64,000 bases of DNA from Edaphochlamys debaryana. Taxonomy: Eukaryota > Chlorophyta > Chlorophyceae > Chlamydomonadales. The stretch spans positions 662,163-726,162 of the forward strand of contig JAEHOE010000056.1 in NCBI GenBank assembly GCA_016858145.1, written 5' to 3'. A program made the translations under genes and the position numbers. This document shows positions 37,401 to 49,000 of this stretch, piece after piece (within the stretch, counting starts at the first letter, position 1; each line of letters starts with the position of its first letter). The notes beneath the pieces are model-generated. The model had not been told where the DNA came from and did no database searches. It saw only the letters and a list, made by a program, of their open reading frames with translations.

Positions 37401-38212
37401 AGCGGCAGCGTCTTTCGCAAGCAAAGAGGTTGCAGCGCATGCCCTTGGTCCAAGAGGTTCCCGGAAACCCAGGCGGTGACCCAGCCATGGTCGCTGCAAG
37501 TCAGGGTCATTCGTCAGGCCCCGCCGCACGCCCGCGTTGAAGCATGCCTTCGGCTCCCCCCTCTACCTGCACTGCCAAGCTCTGCAGCACATCGTACGGC
37601 ATGCACAGATACGGCAGCTTCCAGCCGCAGGGCGCCTGCGTCACCGACACGGCGGCGAAGTCCAGCGGCACGCCCGGCCCTCGGGAGTGCAGGGTGATGG
37701 CACGGCACCCGCCCCAGGCGTCCAGGACCCAGAAGCTGCTGCCATACGTGTCGTACTCCGCGGGGTCGAGCTTGATGCTCCCCTGCGGTGGTGAGAGAGA
37801 GCGCAGCGTCAGACGTGGGCCCCGGCCGTGGCCACCAACTGCCAGGCCCCCCCCGATACCCAGGCCTCCCCCTGCGCACCGCATCCACCGCCGTCTTCAG
37901 CAACCCTGAGTTTTGTGACAGCAGCTCTGGGTATACTTGCAGAACGTGCGGCAATGGCGCCAGGACTCCACTCAGGTTCTCAGCTGCCCGGCAGGACGCT
38001 GCAGCGCCCAGTGCGTCCAGTGGTTGCAGGAACAAGGTGTAAGTCACCGATGCTGTAGACGAGATGGAGAGCTGGAGCTCCAGCCTCGCGCCATTGTCCT
38101 CAACAGCCCTTCGCCCCGTTGGCCGCGCTTCATGCTGCTGAATAAGAAGCCAGAACAACGCTAGCACAAGGTGAAGACAGCGCAGGTGCAGGCGCGGCAA
38201 ATTTGCCGACAT
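28409..38212 (-). CDS. Receptor-like protein kinase with a large jacalin-like ectodomain
   Basis: Twenty-two exons join in frame (5,244 nt, 1,747 aa). The ATG at 38212 gives a signal peptide (LHLRCLHLVLALFWLL). Ectodomain exons run from 38212 to 33568. Two ectodomain stretches (about residues 330-420, exons 36651-36452 and 36171-35782; and about 952-1025, exon 33321-32608) share GC(V/L)G, TxAG, CT and APPGGYL, recalling jacalin-type lectin strands. One membrane segment (AIAVGVSVGAVGGLLVLVLA) lies at about 1096-1119. A long low-complexity juxtamembrane region follows. The kinase (about 1468-1735) has LGHGASGVV, VAVK, HRDLKPSN, a DFG whose Asp codon is split by an intron (30287/30135), GTPCYMAPE, DVYSLAVVL and a final RP box, with the stop at 28409. 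It should be an active Ser/Thr kinase. The ligand is unknown. Intron 34191/34012 seems to need a GC donor. Confidence 0.88.
29331..30071 (-). other. Long (741 bp) intron inside the kinase activation segment
   Basis: This intron separates DFGLARFKANTT...EVGT from PCYMAPE. Its donor is GTGCGT and its acceptor is CTCCTTAG. No gene or recognisable element was found in it. Confidence 0.7.
32300..32335 (-). repeat. Coding hexanucleotide repeat (GTGCCG)6 in the kinase gene
   Basis: Six perfect copies lie in exon 32399-32107 and encode an alternating Gly-Thr run in the cytoplasmic juxtamembrane region. Repeat-number changes would stay in frame, so length variation between strains is likely. Confidence 0.9.
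35226..35284. repeat. 20-bp minisatellite in a kinase-gene intron
   Basis: There are about three copies of GAGCAGGCCCAAACAGGACC, the last diverged, in the intron between exons 35650-35313 and 35136-35027. Confidence 0.85.
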
Positions 38213-39469
38213 TGACGCAAGCGATAAAGCGCATCGGGCCCTGGCTTCAACGTGCAAGACAAGTGTTCGGTATTGCCGCGGCGTCCTGTAAGAGTGGTAC
38301 TGTGCACGCAACATTCGCCCTCCCCCATGTGCCCCCCCCCCCCCCGGACCCGCCTCCCCGCGATCTGTGAAAGGCACAGCTCTTGAGCATCTCACCCCCG
38401 GCAGCAAAGCTCTGAATGGCTTGTGTCCCGAGGGGGGAGCGGGGGAGCTCTGCGCCCCTACCCCTGCGGAGGTTTGAAGACACGCCTAAGGACCACCCCC
38501 AAGGACAACGCACGCACCCGCATCCCCCAGCATGCGCCCTGACTCTTTCCCCCGGCTCTGCAAATGCATAGCACACACACCGCATTGCTCTTCTTGCACC
38601 ACCGATAGGTGAGTCCCCGCCATCTGTCCGAGGGGACCCCTGTTTCCCCGGGGACCCATGTTTCGTGCCCATGTACCGAAGGATTAGGCCCCTGCTGACC
38701 CCCATTCGTGCGTCTGGGGCAAGCTGGGGAACACTTTCTGACAAGGTCTACCCGGCACAAGGGTTCACGGTGTCAGTTGCACGCTCCCGGTGCGCTGGCA
38801 CGCCAAGGAGACAGGGTTTACAGGGGGGTTGCTCGACGGGGAACACTTCCCGAAAAGGCAATCATGCTGACGCCGCACCGCACGGTGCCTCATGTGTGCC
38901 CCCTAAGCTCTGCAAGGACAGGAATCAAGGTTCCTGTAGCGGGAAACACTTCTGACGAGGGGCCCTAGCGCAGGGCACGAATGTGCCAGCTGCAACACGG
39001 CCTCCCAACCCCTTGTACCGAAACCGAAAGCCTGCGAAAGCCAACTTTCGTGCACATGTACCGAAAGCCACGGCCCCTGGAGGGGGTCCTTTCGGTCACA
39101 GCCAAGAGCCAAGCCCCAGGAAGATAGCAGCACTGATCATTGACAACACTGACTGCGCGTACCGCTCCGCGTACTGCAGCTGTTGCTAGCAAGCCTCCTT
39201 GCTTGTGTACTATGCGGGGGCTATGCCCGCCTCCTACCCCGCCCCATCTGTCCGGTGCACCTCTGCACACCTCATCCGCAACCCCCTCCCCAGCGGCCAG
39301 TACGTCGACACGCTCAGCTGCATGGCCCCTGCGAGCACATCTAGCCCTCCCCAGCGCTGACTCGCCCGCGGCGAGAAGGCTGCTGCTCCACGGAGCATGC
39401 TCCGAGCCCCTCACGCACGCCCCTGGCACTCCTGCCTCCGTCCGGCCGCCCGCCCTGCTTTGTCCTTGG
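38213..39469. other. Intergenic upstream of the kinase gene
   Basis: About 38213-38400 is homologous to 13684-13872 beside the kinase remnant and marks the far edge of the duplicated block. A short C-homopolymer lies at about 38331-38345. No gene or clear TATA element was found in the rest. Confidence 0.55.
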
Positions 39470-39976
39470 CAGACAGACAGACAGACAGACAGATGTTACA
39501 GGTGTTGACCCAACCCGCACGCTCCGTTAGGGTCAGAGTCGGGGCACACCAAGAACTCAGATACGACTAGCTCTCCGCTGTAAGACCCGATGGAAGAAGC
39601 GCCCAAGAGCACGTGGGCATTGCTGCCAAAAGGAACCCACATCACCTCTATGGAAGCCCAAACCAGACTCTTGCCGAATCTGCTCATAGCCCTCACACTC
39701 GAACAACACATGAAGCTCATCTTCCACCCTTTGATGGCATATCTTGCACACACGCTCTGACCGCTGTAATCGACTAGCATCACGGGAAACGGCCAAAGGC
39801 CAAACGCACACCCTGAACCTCGCCATTGCACGCATATGCTCAAGAGGCAAAGCAGAACGAAGATACCGCGCAGCCTTCATCCAAGCGCTGAACCGACATA
39901 GTGTCACTCCTTCCCCAGTCCAAGTGCGGGGATCCGTGCGCTCCTGCGGCCCCGTCCACTCCGCGGCCCCGTCCAC
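39470..39976 (-). mobile_element. 5'-truncated LINE-type retroelement: reverse-transcriptase C-terminal zinc region plus repeat tail
   Basis: The minus-strand frame 39976-39557 contains RSERVCKICHQRVEDELHVLF followed by EC, the Cys/His pattern found after the reverse transcriptase in many plant and algal non-LTR elements, preceded by an RF...PLA segment. Downstream on the same strand the sequence ends in (CTGT)n at 39493-39471, which reads as a microsatellite-type 3' tail. The reverse transcriptase core and endonuclease are absent, so this is a dead 3' fragment. The 5' limit is not defined and may extend to about 40150. Confidence 0.68.
39471..39493 (+). repeat. (AGAC)n microsatellite at the end of the LINE fragment
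   Basis: There are almost six AGAC copies. On the element's own strand this reads (GTCT)n immediately after its 3' end. Confidence 0.9.
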
Positions 39977-40560
39977 TCCGCCATCGCGCAGCGCTCATGG
40001 GTGCGAAGCTAGGGGCGAGGGCCGCCAGGGCAGACGCACGGTCATCACTCATCCATCGTCTCCGTCATGCACCTCGCACACGCTAGGGGGCAACCTTACA
40101 CATGCCAGCTCTCGTTCGCTAGCCTGCTTGTGCGTCTTGTAGCCCTCACCTCAAAAATTCGCAGCAAAGGGTTACGACAATCAACAGCGCCTCCCTGAGC
40201 CTTCCATGCCCACAATTGGTCGCAGAGTGCCTATCAATGGGTGGCCCTGTGCCGCTCAACAAATCAAAGCGAGCCCCAAGGCAAGGCACACGGCGCCACC
40301 AGTGCCCGCCAAGGGTATTGGCCAAGCCTCGGCCCTGCCAACTCAACGTTGGACGGTGCCCAGCAACACGCGCCAGTGCCTCCCTACGTGGCCGCGACCG
40401 TCGGTCTGCCAGCTACCGCCAAGCTCCAGGTCCAGCATTGGCCCCCAGCTGTTTCCCAATATGCCCGCCAATCCTGCGCCCCAGCGGCTCACCTCCCCTC
40501 GCCCCCACCCGCTCGGCCCAGGCACAGGCTACTGCAGCCACAGGCTACTGCAGCCGCAGC
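39977..40560. other. Unresolved stretch between the LINE fragment and the F-box/ankyrin gene
   Basis: This holds the 3' flank of the gene at 40561-42560 and perhaps more of the retroelement. Open frames here show no recognisable domain. Confidence 0.4.
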
Positions 40561-42560
40561 CTAGCCGGAGCCTCCCGGCCCTTCTTGCCTCTGCGCGGCT
40601 TCAGGCCCTCCGGCTCGGGGCTTGTGCTCCGCGAGCCACGCCTGGAGAGCCTCCCTGAGCGAGGTGTAGCCCTGCGCGGCTACCCGCTCCACTTCCGCCC
40701 AGTCCACCTCGCAGCCGCTGGAGTGCAGCCAGGTAAGGCCAGGCAGGGCGCGTGCGGCATCCGGTGCAAGGCCCGCAACCCGCGTGAAAGTCTGCCTGCC
40801 CCCCTGGGTGCCGAAGGAGAAGCGCAGGCGTCGCAGCACCGCCATAGTCCGCACGTCGCCATGCTCCGCGGCTGCCAAGTATGGGCTACCGTCGGCCTGT
40901 AGGGGCAGACGAGGGAGCAAGGCGTAGTAACCGACCGGAGCAAGGACGGCGTGCGCGCAGGTTAGTCCTCTTACCCCAGCCCCCCACATCCCCATTCCTA
41001 GTCAACATATCTAGGCATGCTACGTGTTTCCGGCCGCGCACTCACCGGCTTGGGGCAGCCCCGCTCGCTCAGTAGCTCCAGGGCCGCCTCACAGCCCGAC
41101 CCAGCCGCCGCCTCCCAGGCCTCCTTGTCGGCCTCGCAGCCACGGGCCAGCAGCCAGGCCATGAGCTCGACGTTGCCCGTCGAACAGGCACGGGGCAAGT
41201 AATGCCGCTTCAAGCCGCCGATGGCCTCGGCCCCGTACGTCTCCACCAGCCAGGACAGACCGGCCAGGGAGGCCGAGCCAGCCAGGATGTCGGCTATGAG
41301 AGGCAAGTTGACGGCGCCCGCAGGCGCCGCAGCCACAAGGGCCTGAAGCGCCGGCAAGCATCCAGCGAAGGCCGCCTCCAGCAGGTCAGCTTTGCTGGGC
41401 ACCAGCCCCCGCTCCAGGAAGTAAGACACGAGCGCGGCGTCGCCCCGCCCTGCTGCCTCATTGAAGGCGTCGGCCGTCAGCACTGCGCCCTGCGCCTGGA
41501 GCCACGCCAGCCGCTCCACCATGGCGCTTTTGGGGAGAAAAGACATACAGACGGTCTCGCACGGGTCCTCCGACAGCACACAGCCCTTTGCGAGTAGGAA
41601 CTCGCACTTCTCCTTCCAGTCGGCGGTGGGGCTGCAGAAGGCTCCGGCCAGCAAGCCTGGGATGCTCTGCAACTGCCCGCCGGCCCCCGCGAGGAGGAGG
41701 CGCTCGCACGCCCGCTGCAGGCCCGCCAGACTGCAACCCTCCGCCGCCACGCAAACCGCCTGTCCCCACCACTCGGTCCCCGACATGGCCCTCCCCTCCA
41801 TGAGCCTCCAGGCGAGCCCCTCGTGCCCCTTACACAGGGCAGCTAGGACCGCCGCCTTGACACCGTCTAGGCCAGGGCTGACTCCCGCCCGGGCCTCCAG
41901 GCACCAGTCGACCAAGTGCCCGTGACCGCCCTCAGCGGCGGCCTTAGCCGTGAGTCGGGCAGTCACTGAGTTCCAGGGCACGCGCCCCGGTCCCACCAGC
42001 CACTGGCACATTTGCAGCTGGCCAGCGCCGGCAGCAGTACAGAGGCAATAGAGGCCCTCGACGGTGAGGGGGCAGCCCGTCTCAGCAACCGCCGCGTCCA
42101 GGTTCGCCACGTCCCCGCTGGCAGCTGTGAGGCACAGCAGCTTTCGCCGCTCCTTCAGCGTCAGGCCCCGGCACACGCGCCGGCACTCGGGGCCGAAGCA
42201 CCAGCGCGGCACGGGCTGGGCGGGGCGCACCATCGCCCGCTCCGAGAACTGCTGCGCCGTGGCCCGGGACACCAGCCGCAACGTGCAGGCTACCTCATTG
42301 CAAGGGAGGAGCGCAGAGATGCGCCGAACGATCTCTGGCAGCCAGACGCGCGAGGCATCCTCGCCGGCATCCTGCTCGCTGGAGCTTAAAGAGCTGTGGG
42401 ACCATCGGGGCTGCTTGACGGTGGTCGAGATCATTCTACTCGGCAGCCTCAAGCGGTAATACTCCGCAGAAAGCCGCGACTGTTGGGCGATGCTGGCCGA
42501 GTCTTTTGTTGTTCTGTCCGGTCGGGGCAGTTCGAGGTGGTGTGCCGCAGGAGACACCAC
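40561..42560 (-). CDS. F-box-like / ankyrin-type repeat protein
   Basis: Two exons, 42560-41046 and 40896-40561, join at CCG|GCC (phase 0) to give 616 aa. Residues about 70-105 (WLPEIVRRISALLPCNEVAC and following) resemble an F-box. The rest is a run of ankyrin-like helical pairs of about 30 residues, for example LTAASGDVANLDAAV, CTAAGAGQLQMCQWL, FNEAAGRGDAALVSYFL, PRACSTGNVELMAWLLARG, LAAAEHGDVRTMAVL. Such proteins are numerous in volvocine and related algae. A role as an adaptor that brings substrates to a ubiquitin ligase is possible but inferred. An internal ATG at about 42435 is an alternative start. The donor is GTGAGT and the acceptor is CCCTACAG. Confidence 0.82.
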
Positions 42561-43054
42561 TGTATCGGTGTACCACTGTATTGCAGTATTGCGTCAACGT
42601 CCTGACTACGCTGCATGGCCCCTGCGAGTACAGAAGAATGGCCCCTACCGCCGTCACAATCACACGCAGGCGCCCCCTACCTCCCCTTCGCCCCGCCTCT
42701 GCCCCCACACCTCTCGTCCTTCGCTATCCCCTTCCGCTTGGCTGTGGCTTTGCCCATGTCCATACCCATTCAGCAAGTCAAGCGCTTCTCTAGCTAGCCT
42801 ATGTACACCCATTAGCGTACCGCCATACTAGCGCCCGCTCGCTGCGCGCCAACACGTTTCAAGCCAGGAACATGAGACAGACGCTTCCCCTCCGCTCCAC
42901 ACGCACGCACGCCCCTTTCCCTCTTCCCCCGCGGCCCCCCTCTGTACTCAAGCCCAGTATGTATCCAGTGCCCGACCATGCAAGTAGCCACACTGCCACA
43001 CCCCTTTGTATACCTAAACCCTAAAACACCTCCCTACGCCTCCTTCACCCCCCT
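42561..43054. other. Intergenic between the F-box/ankyrin and channel genes
   Basis: Mostly C/T-rich sequence holding the 5' flank of the minus-strand ankyrin gene and the 3' flank of the channel gene. No gene or clear signal was found. Confidence 0.55.
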
Positions 43055-46000
43055 TCACCGGTCCCCCTCCGCCAGGATCACCAGCTTGTCCCCCGGCGCC
43101 AGGGTCAGGGACGCCTTGGCCTCGGGCGCCCCCAGCTGCACGCAGGGCGCCAGCCGCGCCTGGGGTCCGCCCCCGGACCGCACCACTCCGATGACGGTCG
43201 TGGCCTGGGCCCGGCCGGCGTCCTGAGCCTGGGGTGGGGGGGGGGAGTGGTGGGGGAGGGGCCGTGGAGGGGGAGGGGGGTCGGAAAAGGAGGAGGGCTA
43301 GTGGGGGTGACGGCAGGGAGGTCGACGGCTAGGAGGTCCTGACCGATGGGTTATGACCCGTTGCCTGCCCCCGCCCGCCACTCGCGCTCGCCCACCTGCT
43401 CCCAGCTGAGCGGCTGGCCGTACGGCAGCCCCAGCTGCCCGGGCGTGCGCAGGTATACCTCCACCCCCTCGGCGCTGGACAGCTCGTGGAAGAGGCCGGA
43501 CAGGCGGGGCTCAGCAGCAACCTGTGGGGATGGGTGGGACGAGGGAGGGGAGGGTGGAGCGGGGATGGGATGACACAGGCTTGGGCAGTGCGCTGGCAGT
43601 GCGACGCAGCCGGGGTGCAGGGCAAAGGAGGGGCGGGAGCATTTCACCAGTCACCACCCGAGCCCGAGCAATTACCCATGTCCCATTATGCCCCCTGCCC
43701 CCCTGCCCAATCCCTCCAGGCGCCTCCATACTCACCCCCACCCCCACCCCCACATCCCCCCCCACCCCGCCGGCCCCACCCCCCGCCCCCCCGCCCCCAC
43801 CTGCGTCAGCACCCCCGCCCCCAACCACCCCCCCACCCCACCTGCGTCAGCACCCCCGGCCCCCCCCCCCGCCCCCTCCCCCCGCCCCCCCCCCGCCCCC
43901 ACCACATCCCCCCCCCCCCCCCCGCCCCCACCTGCGTCAGCACCCCCGCCAGCAGCTCGTCCGCGTTGACAGTGTCCAGCACGATGCCGCGCCGCGCGCA
44001 CGCGGCCCCGCCGCCGCCGGCCCCCGGCACCCGCACCAGCGCGCGCATGATGTCCCGCGTGCGCGGGTCCGTCACGCCGCACACCTGCGTGTGGGTGCAT
44101 AGGATGGAAGTTTGGGTTCGGGCTTAGGATTGGGCTGAGGGGATGGCGTTGTGATAAGGGCGGTTGAGAGTAATTGGGACCCAGCCTGCTGCAGGAACCA
44201 CGTAGGCGGGATCCAGCCCGCTGCCTGGAGCAGCTCTGGAGACACTTCCCTCCGTGCACTGCCCGACGGGGCTTGCTCCGTCCCTATCCCCCAAGCGCGC
44301 ACGCACCAGGCTGAGCGGCCGGCGCCGGCGCTGGCTCTGCGGCAGTGCGGGGACCCCCGCCCCCGGCCCTCCCTCGGTCACGGGCTCGAGGGCGTCGCTG
44401 GTGTCCTCCGCAAGGGCCGAGGGCATGGCGGCCTGTGAGAGGGGGGATGGGGGGATGGGGAGCCAGCGAGCCCGATGCGCACGCATGGGATGGGAGCGAG
44501 ATGAGGAGAACGTAGGCAAGCAAGCAAGCGAGTGCGGGAACTATGGCGGGGCAAGAGTGGCCTTGCGGGCGAGGGCGAGGGAGGACGAAGTGATGCGTGC
44601 GCCCCGCTCCCCACCTGCAGCTGCAGCAGCGTGGCAAGTGCCTGAGCGTCCGCCTCGTCGGAGGAGGCCGAGTCCAGGCCTGGGGGCAGCGGGGTGGGGG
44701 CCAGCATCGGGGTTCGTCAAGGAGCCCCGCATGCTATGCCTGGCCCCAGCGGGGTGCCATCGGTCCTGGGTGACAGATGCCACGGCCGAACAATTAGTGT
44801 GAGCAGCCCTCCCTCCGCACACCACAAGGCCAACCCTCGCCTCCCCACCGCAACTCCCCCTACAGCCCCGCCCCCTCTCCCACCACAAAACAACATCCGC
44901 CCCGCCCACCCGCCCACCCGTGAGGATGACTGCGTCCGCGTCCGTTGCCGCCGCCTCCGCCAGCGCCGCGCGGGTCCGCGGGTCGGCCGCCACGCAGCCC
45001 ACCCGCAGCGCCTGCTGCTGAGCCCGGGAGCGCTTCTCGGGCTCAGCGGCCTCACTGCCCTCGGGGGCCACCACCGTCACCTGAGGTGGGATCAGGAAAG
45101 CGGAGGGGAGGTGAGGGGGAGGGGAGGTGGGAGAGGAATGGGTAGAGGGGGTGTATGGAGGTGCCAGGTTGCCCTCGGCGGCCACCACCGTGACCCTGGG
45201 GCCAAGGGGGGTCAAGGGGGAGGGGAGGGGAGGGGACGCGGGGACGGGAGGTTTGCCACGCGTGCCTGGGTGATGTTTGCAGGACACAGGACACAGGTTA
45301 AAAGAGCGAGATCCAGCACCGCATGGGCCATGGACGCGTGGAGGGGGCTGGGCCAGGTTGCTCTTTGGAACCACCAAGCCCACGCACGGCCCACGCCCCA
45401 CCAACCAGCCCCCAATGCAGCCGCGTCCCACCCAGCCCCCGCTTGCCCTCCAGCCCGCAGACCTCGTCCTCCGTAGACCCCCCTTACCCCCACCCCGCGT
45501 TGCCCCACCTGCGACCCCTCTGGGCAGTAGTCCTGCAGACCCTCAATTAAGTCCGTGGGCCGCCGCCCGTCGAACGCCAGGACCACCACCCGCATAGGCC
45601 GGGCTGCCTCCACCTCCGCCGCCGTCGCCGCGTCCCGGCCGCCGCCGCCGCCGCCCAGCCCCAGCAGCCCGATCATGAGCCCCCCGCGCCGCCGCTTGCC
45701 GGGCTGCTCCGTCGCCTGGGAGGGAGAGCGTCAAGGCAATGAGAAGAGGAGGATGGGGGAGGAGAGTGGCACTGTGGTGACGGCAAGGTGGGGAGGTGGG
45801 CCACGGGCGATGGAGCAGGTATGCATGGGAAGGGAGGCTTGGGCTCTCTGACGGTCTGGGTCTCCCTTGGGGCACTCCTCAGTGCTCAGTGCTGTTAGGC
45901 GCTTCGCGTATGAGCCGAAGGAGACCACGGGCCATGGAGCAGGGATGCTTGGGAAGAGAGGACTGGGCTCGTAGTGCTGTTAGAAGCTGCGCGTGTCAGC

Positions 46001-49000
46001 CGAAAAGGAGACCATGAACAGAGATGTTGGGGAGGCTACGGGCTGCGGAACAGGGACGCCACATGTGCGCCAGGTTTGGGCAGGGGCGCGCATTGACACT
46101 CACAACCCACCTGGTCGACGGCGGGGGCGGCAATGGCTGCGGCCTGGTCCCTTGCACGGATCATGTCCAGGATCTGGTGCCGCGTCTTTGAGGGCCGCAG
46201 GTCCTGAGAGGGGGGCGGGTAGAGGGGCATGTGGAACGTGGATGTGTGGGGGTCGTCGGGGTGACAGGGAGGACGTGCGACGGCGGTGGGTGGCATGCAG
46301 CGACCCAGCGGTCCCCTCACCTCCAATCCCCTCCCATCCCATCGCACCCGGTCACCCCACACCCTCCCCCCGACCCGCCTGCGCCCTGTCCGCCAGGAGG
46401 ATGAGCGCGTGCTGCGGCTCCACGACCAGGCTGCCGGGGGGGGGGGGAAGGGGGAGGATTCGCAAGGTTTTTGTCGAGGGAAAAAGGAGTCAAAGGATGG
46501 GGAAACTGAGAGCACACGACGCACCAGAAAACCCAGCTCCTGGCGCCCCACCTGTCTGGCGGGTTGAGCCGCACCGCCTCCGCCTCCGCATCCAGTCGCT
46601 CCTCGGCGGTGGGGGCGGGGGCGGCGGGGGCGGAGGGGCCGGCGTGCGCGGGCGGCTCGTACACGCCACACAGCACGGCGGCGGGGAAGAGGTGGCGCGC
46701 CTCGCCGTAGGTGAGGCCCACCACCTCGGGCACGGCCTTGCGTAGGCATGGGGGTGGGAGGGGGTGTGGAGGGGGTTGTGCGGCAGGTGGAGGGCCGAGG
46801 TCCAGCAGCACGGCGCGGTGTCAAGAACGCCGTCGCCCCCTGGTGTGAATGGTGAATGGTGATGGTTCTCCGGGCTTGTTACATGCAGCCGCCCGCACAC
46901 AGACACCACACCACCCCGCCCCCACCACCCCCACCGCCCCGGCGCCCCCGCTCGCCTGCACGTAGAACTCGGGCAGCCCCGGCTGCTGCTGCATGACGCA
47001 CGACAGCACCAGCGACAGGCCCGGCTGCGCGGCGCACTGCGCCTGGATGCGGGCCAGGTTGTTGAGGTGGGACACGGAGGCCACCTGGACAGGGGTGGGT
47101 GGCGGGGACGGGCGTGTGTTGTGACGTGGCTTTTGGGGAGCAAAGCTTCGCGTCTCCCGTACACGTACACAGCTCCTGTCACCGTGCCCGTGGCCCGTAC
47201 CCGCTCGTGTTTCCAAAATCCCAAAGCCCCTAGATCCCCACGCCAGCCGCCACTCACCAGCCTTGAGCTCGCAGCGCACGCAGCCCCGCCCGCGCCCCCC
47301 GCCCCCGCCGTCGAGGCCGAGGCGGAGGCTGTTGCGGCCGTGACCAGGTCCAGTGCCGTATCCTGCTGTACGACAACCGTCTGCGTGGCCGGGCCCAGGC
47401 GGGCCCCGCCCGGGCCCGTCAGCGCCGCCTGCCTCAGGTGGTGCAGCGCCGCCAGGGTGACGGCCTGGGGGGAGGGAGAAGGGGGGGGGGAGCGAACGGT
47501 AAACGGGGCAACATGGTCAGAGAGTGGACGCGAGGGTGGACTCGACGAGGATCAGAGGGGCAGGAGGCAGGGGGCAGGAGGGGGCACGCAGGCAGCGGGT
47601 CGGGCGGCCGGGCAAGCCCAGGGCCCAACCCACCCCCCAACCCCCACCCCACCTGCTGTGCCTCTGCCGTGAGCGCGAAGCCGCCCTCGCCCTCCTCGCT
47701 GCCCCCCTCGGCCTCCTCGCCGCCCCCGCCCCCGCCCTCCTCCTCGGGCGCCAGCAGGATGACGGTGCGGGCGTGGCCCGCGGATACCCTGTGGAGGTCG
47801 GACATCTGGGCGAGGGAAGAGGGGAGGGAACAGGTGGGGAGGGTCTCGGAACAAGACCTGCGGAATCCCACTCGCCTCCGCTTCGCTCAGTGACCCCCGG
47901 GTGCAGACTGCTTGGCCCTGGAACCTCAACCTAGAGCGCACCGCTGCCCCCAAGGCCCTGTAAGGTACCTTGAGGGGGCTGCCCTGCCGCGTGACCACCC
48001 CCGCAGCCGCCGCGGGCCCCAGCGCCTCGAGCAGCTGAGCGTCCAGCTCCTCCCTGGGGGGGGGCAGGGGCGGGAAGGGGGGGAGGGGAGGAAGAAGGGG
48101 GGAGGGGGAGGAGGGGGAGGAGGAGAAGGGGGGCAAGGTGGTGTGAGATTCGTAGGAGGGGTACAGCCTTCGCTGGTGTTGAATACCCCAGAAGGGCCAT
48201 CGCGGGCTGTCCTTACTACCCCCCCTCTCGTCCCCCCCCCCCTCTCTCCGCCCGTCCCCACCTGCCAACGGGGCTCAGCACCACCAGCTGCCCGGGGAAG
48301 GCGGCGGCGCCCCGGTCGGTGCGCACCACAGCCACCTGTGGGTGGTGGGGGTGGGGGTGGGGGTGGGGGCCCACATGCAATAGCCTTCCAATACGGTACA
48401 CGCCTCCCCCACTCGCCTGCCTCGGCACCTCCACTCAAACCCGCCCCCCCCCCCATACACACACACTCGCCTGCCTCAGCACCTCCACCAGCTGCCGGTT
48501 GTGCCCAATGACGACCGTGTGGTTGCGCTCAGGCACACGCGTGTTGCCGCTGCGGGGGGCCGGGGCCATGAGGGGGAACGCGGAAGGAGGAGGTGGGCAC
48601 CTGTCGCCGCAGCAAGCGCTCGCACGGTCTCGCACGGTCTCAACACCCCCGCCGGATCGAACATCCCCCTCCACAACCCCCAGCCCCCCCCCCCCTCACA
48701 GCCGCGCGCTCTCCACGGCGCTGCCAATGTCGTCCCCCAGCACTCCGATCAGCACCGCAAAGGTGAGCAGGCCCGTGACGTAGATAAAGTTGCTGGGGTG
48801 TGGGGGCGAGGGGTTTAGTTAGAGGGACGGAAGAGGCTCGGGTGGATGGGTGGTCGCAAGGTGGTCAGGGGGGAGCGAGGCCGGCCATCGCCTTGGCGGG
48901 CAGCGATTGTCGTACCCAGCCCATGCAGCCCGCCACTGGGACTCACAGGAGCACGGCGGCGCGTGGGTTCTCCTCCCCCGCCACGTCAGCGCCTGCAGAA

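Noticed and set aside
43486..44127. Proline/histidine-rich plus-strand frame
   Set aside because: It arises from C-rich intron sequence of the minus-strand channel gene.
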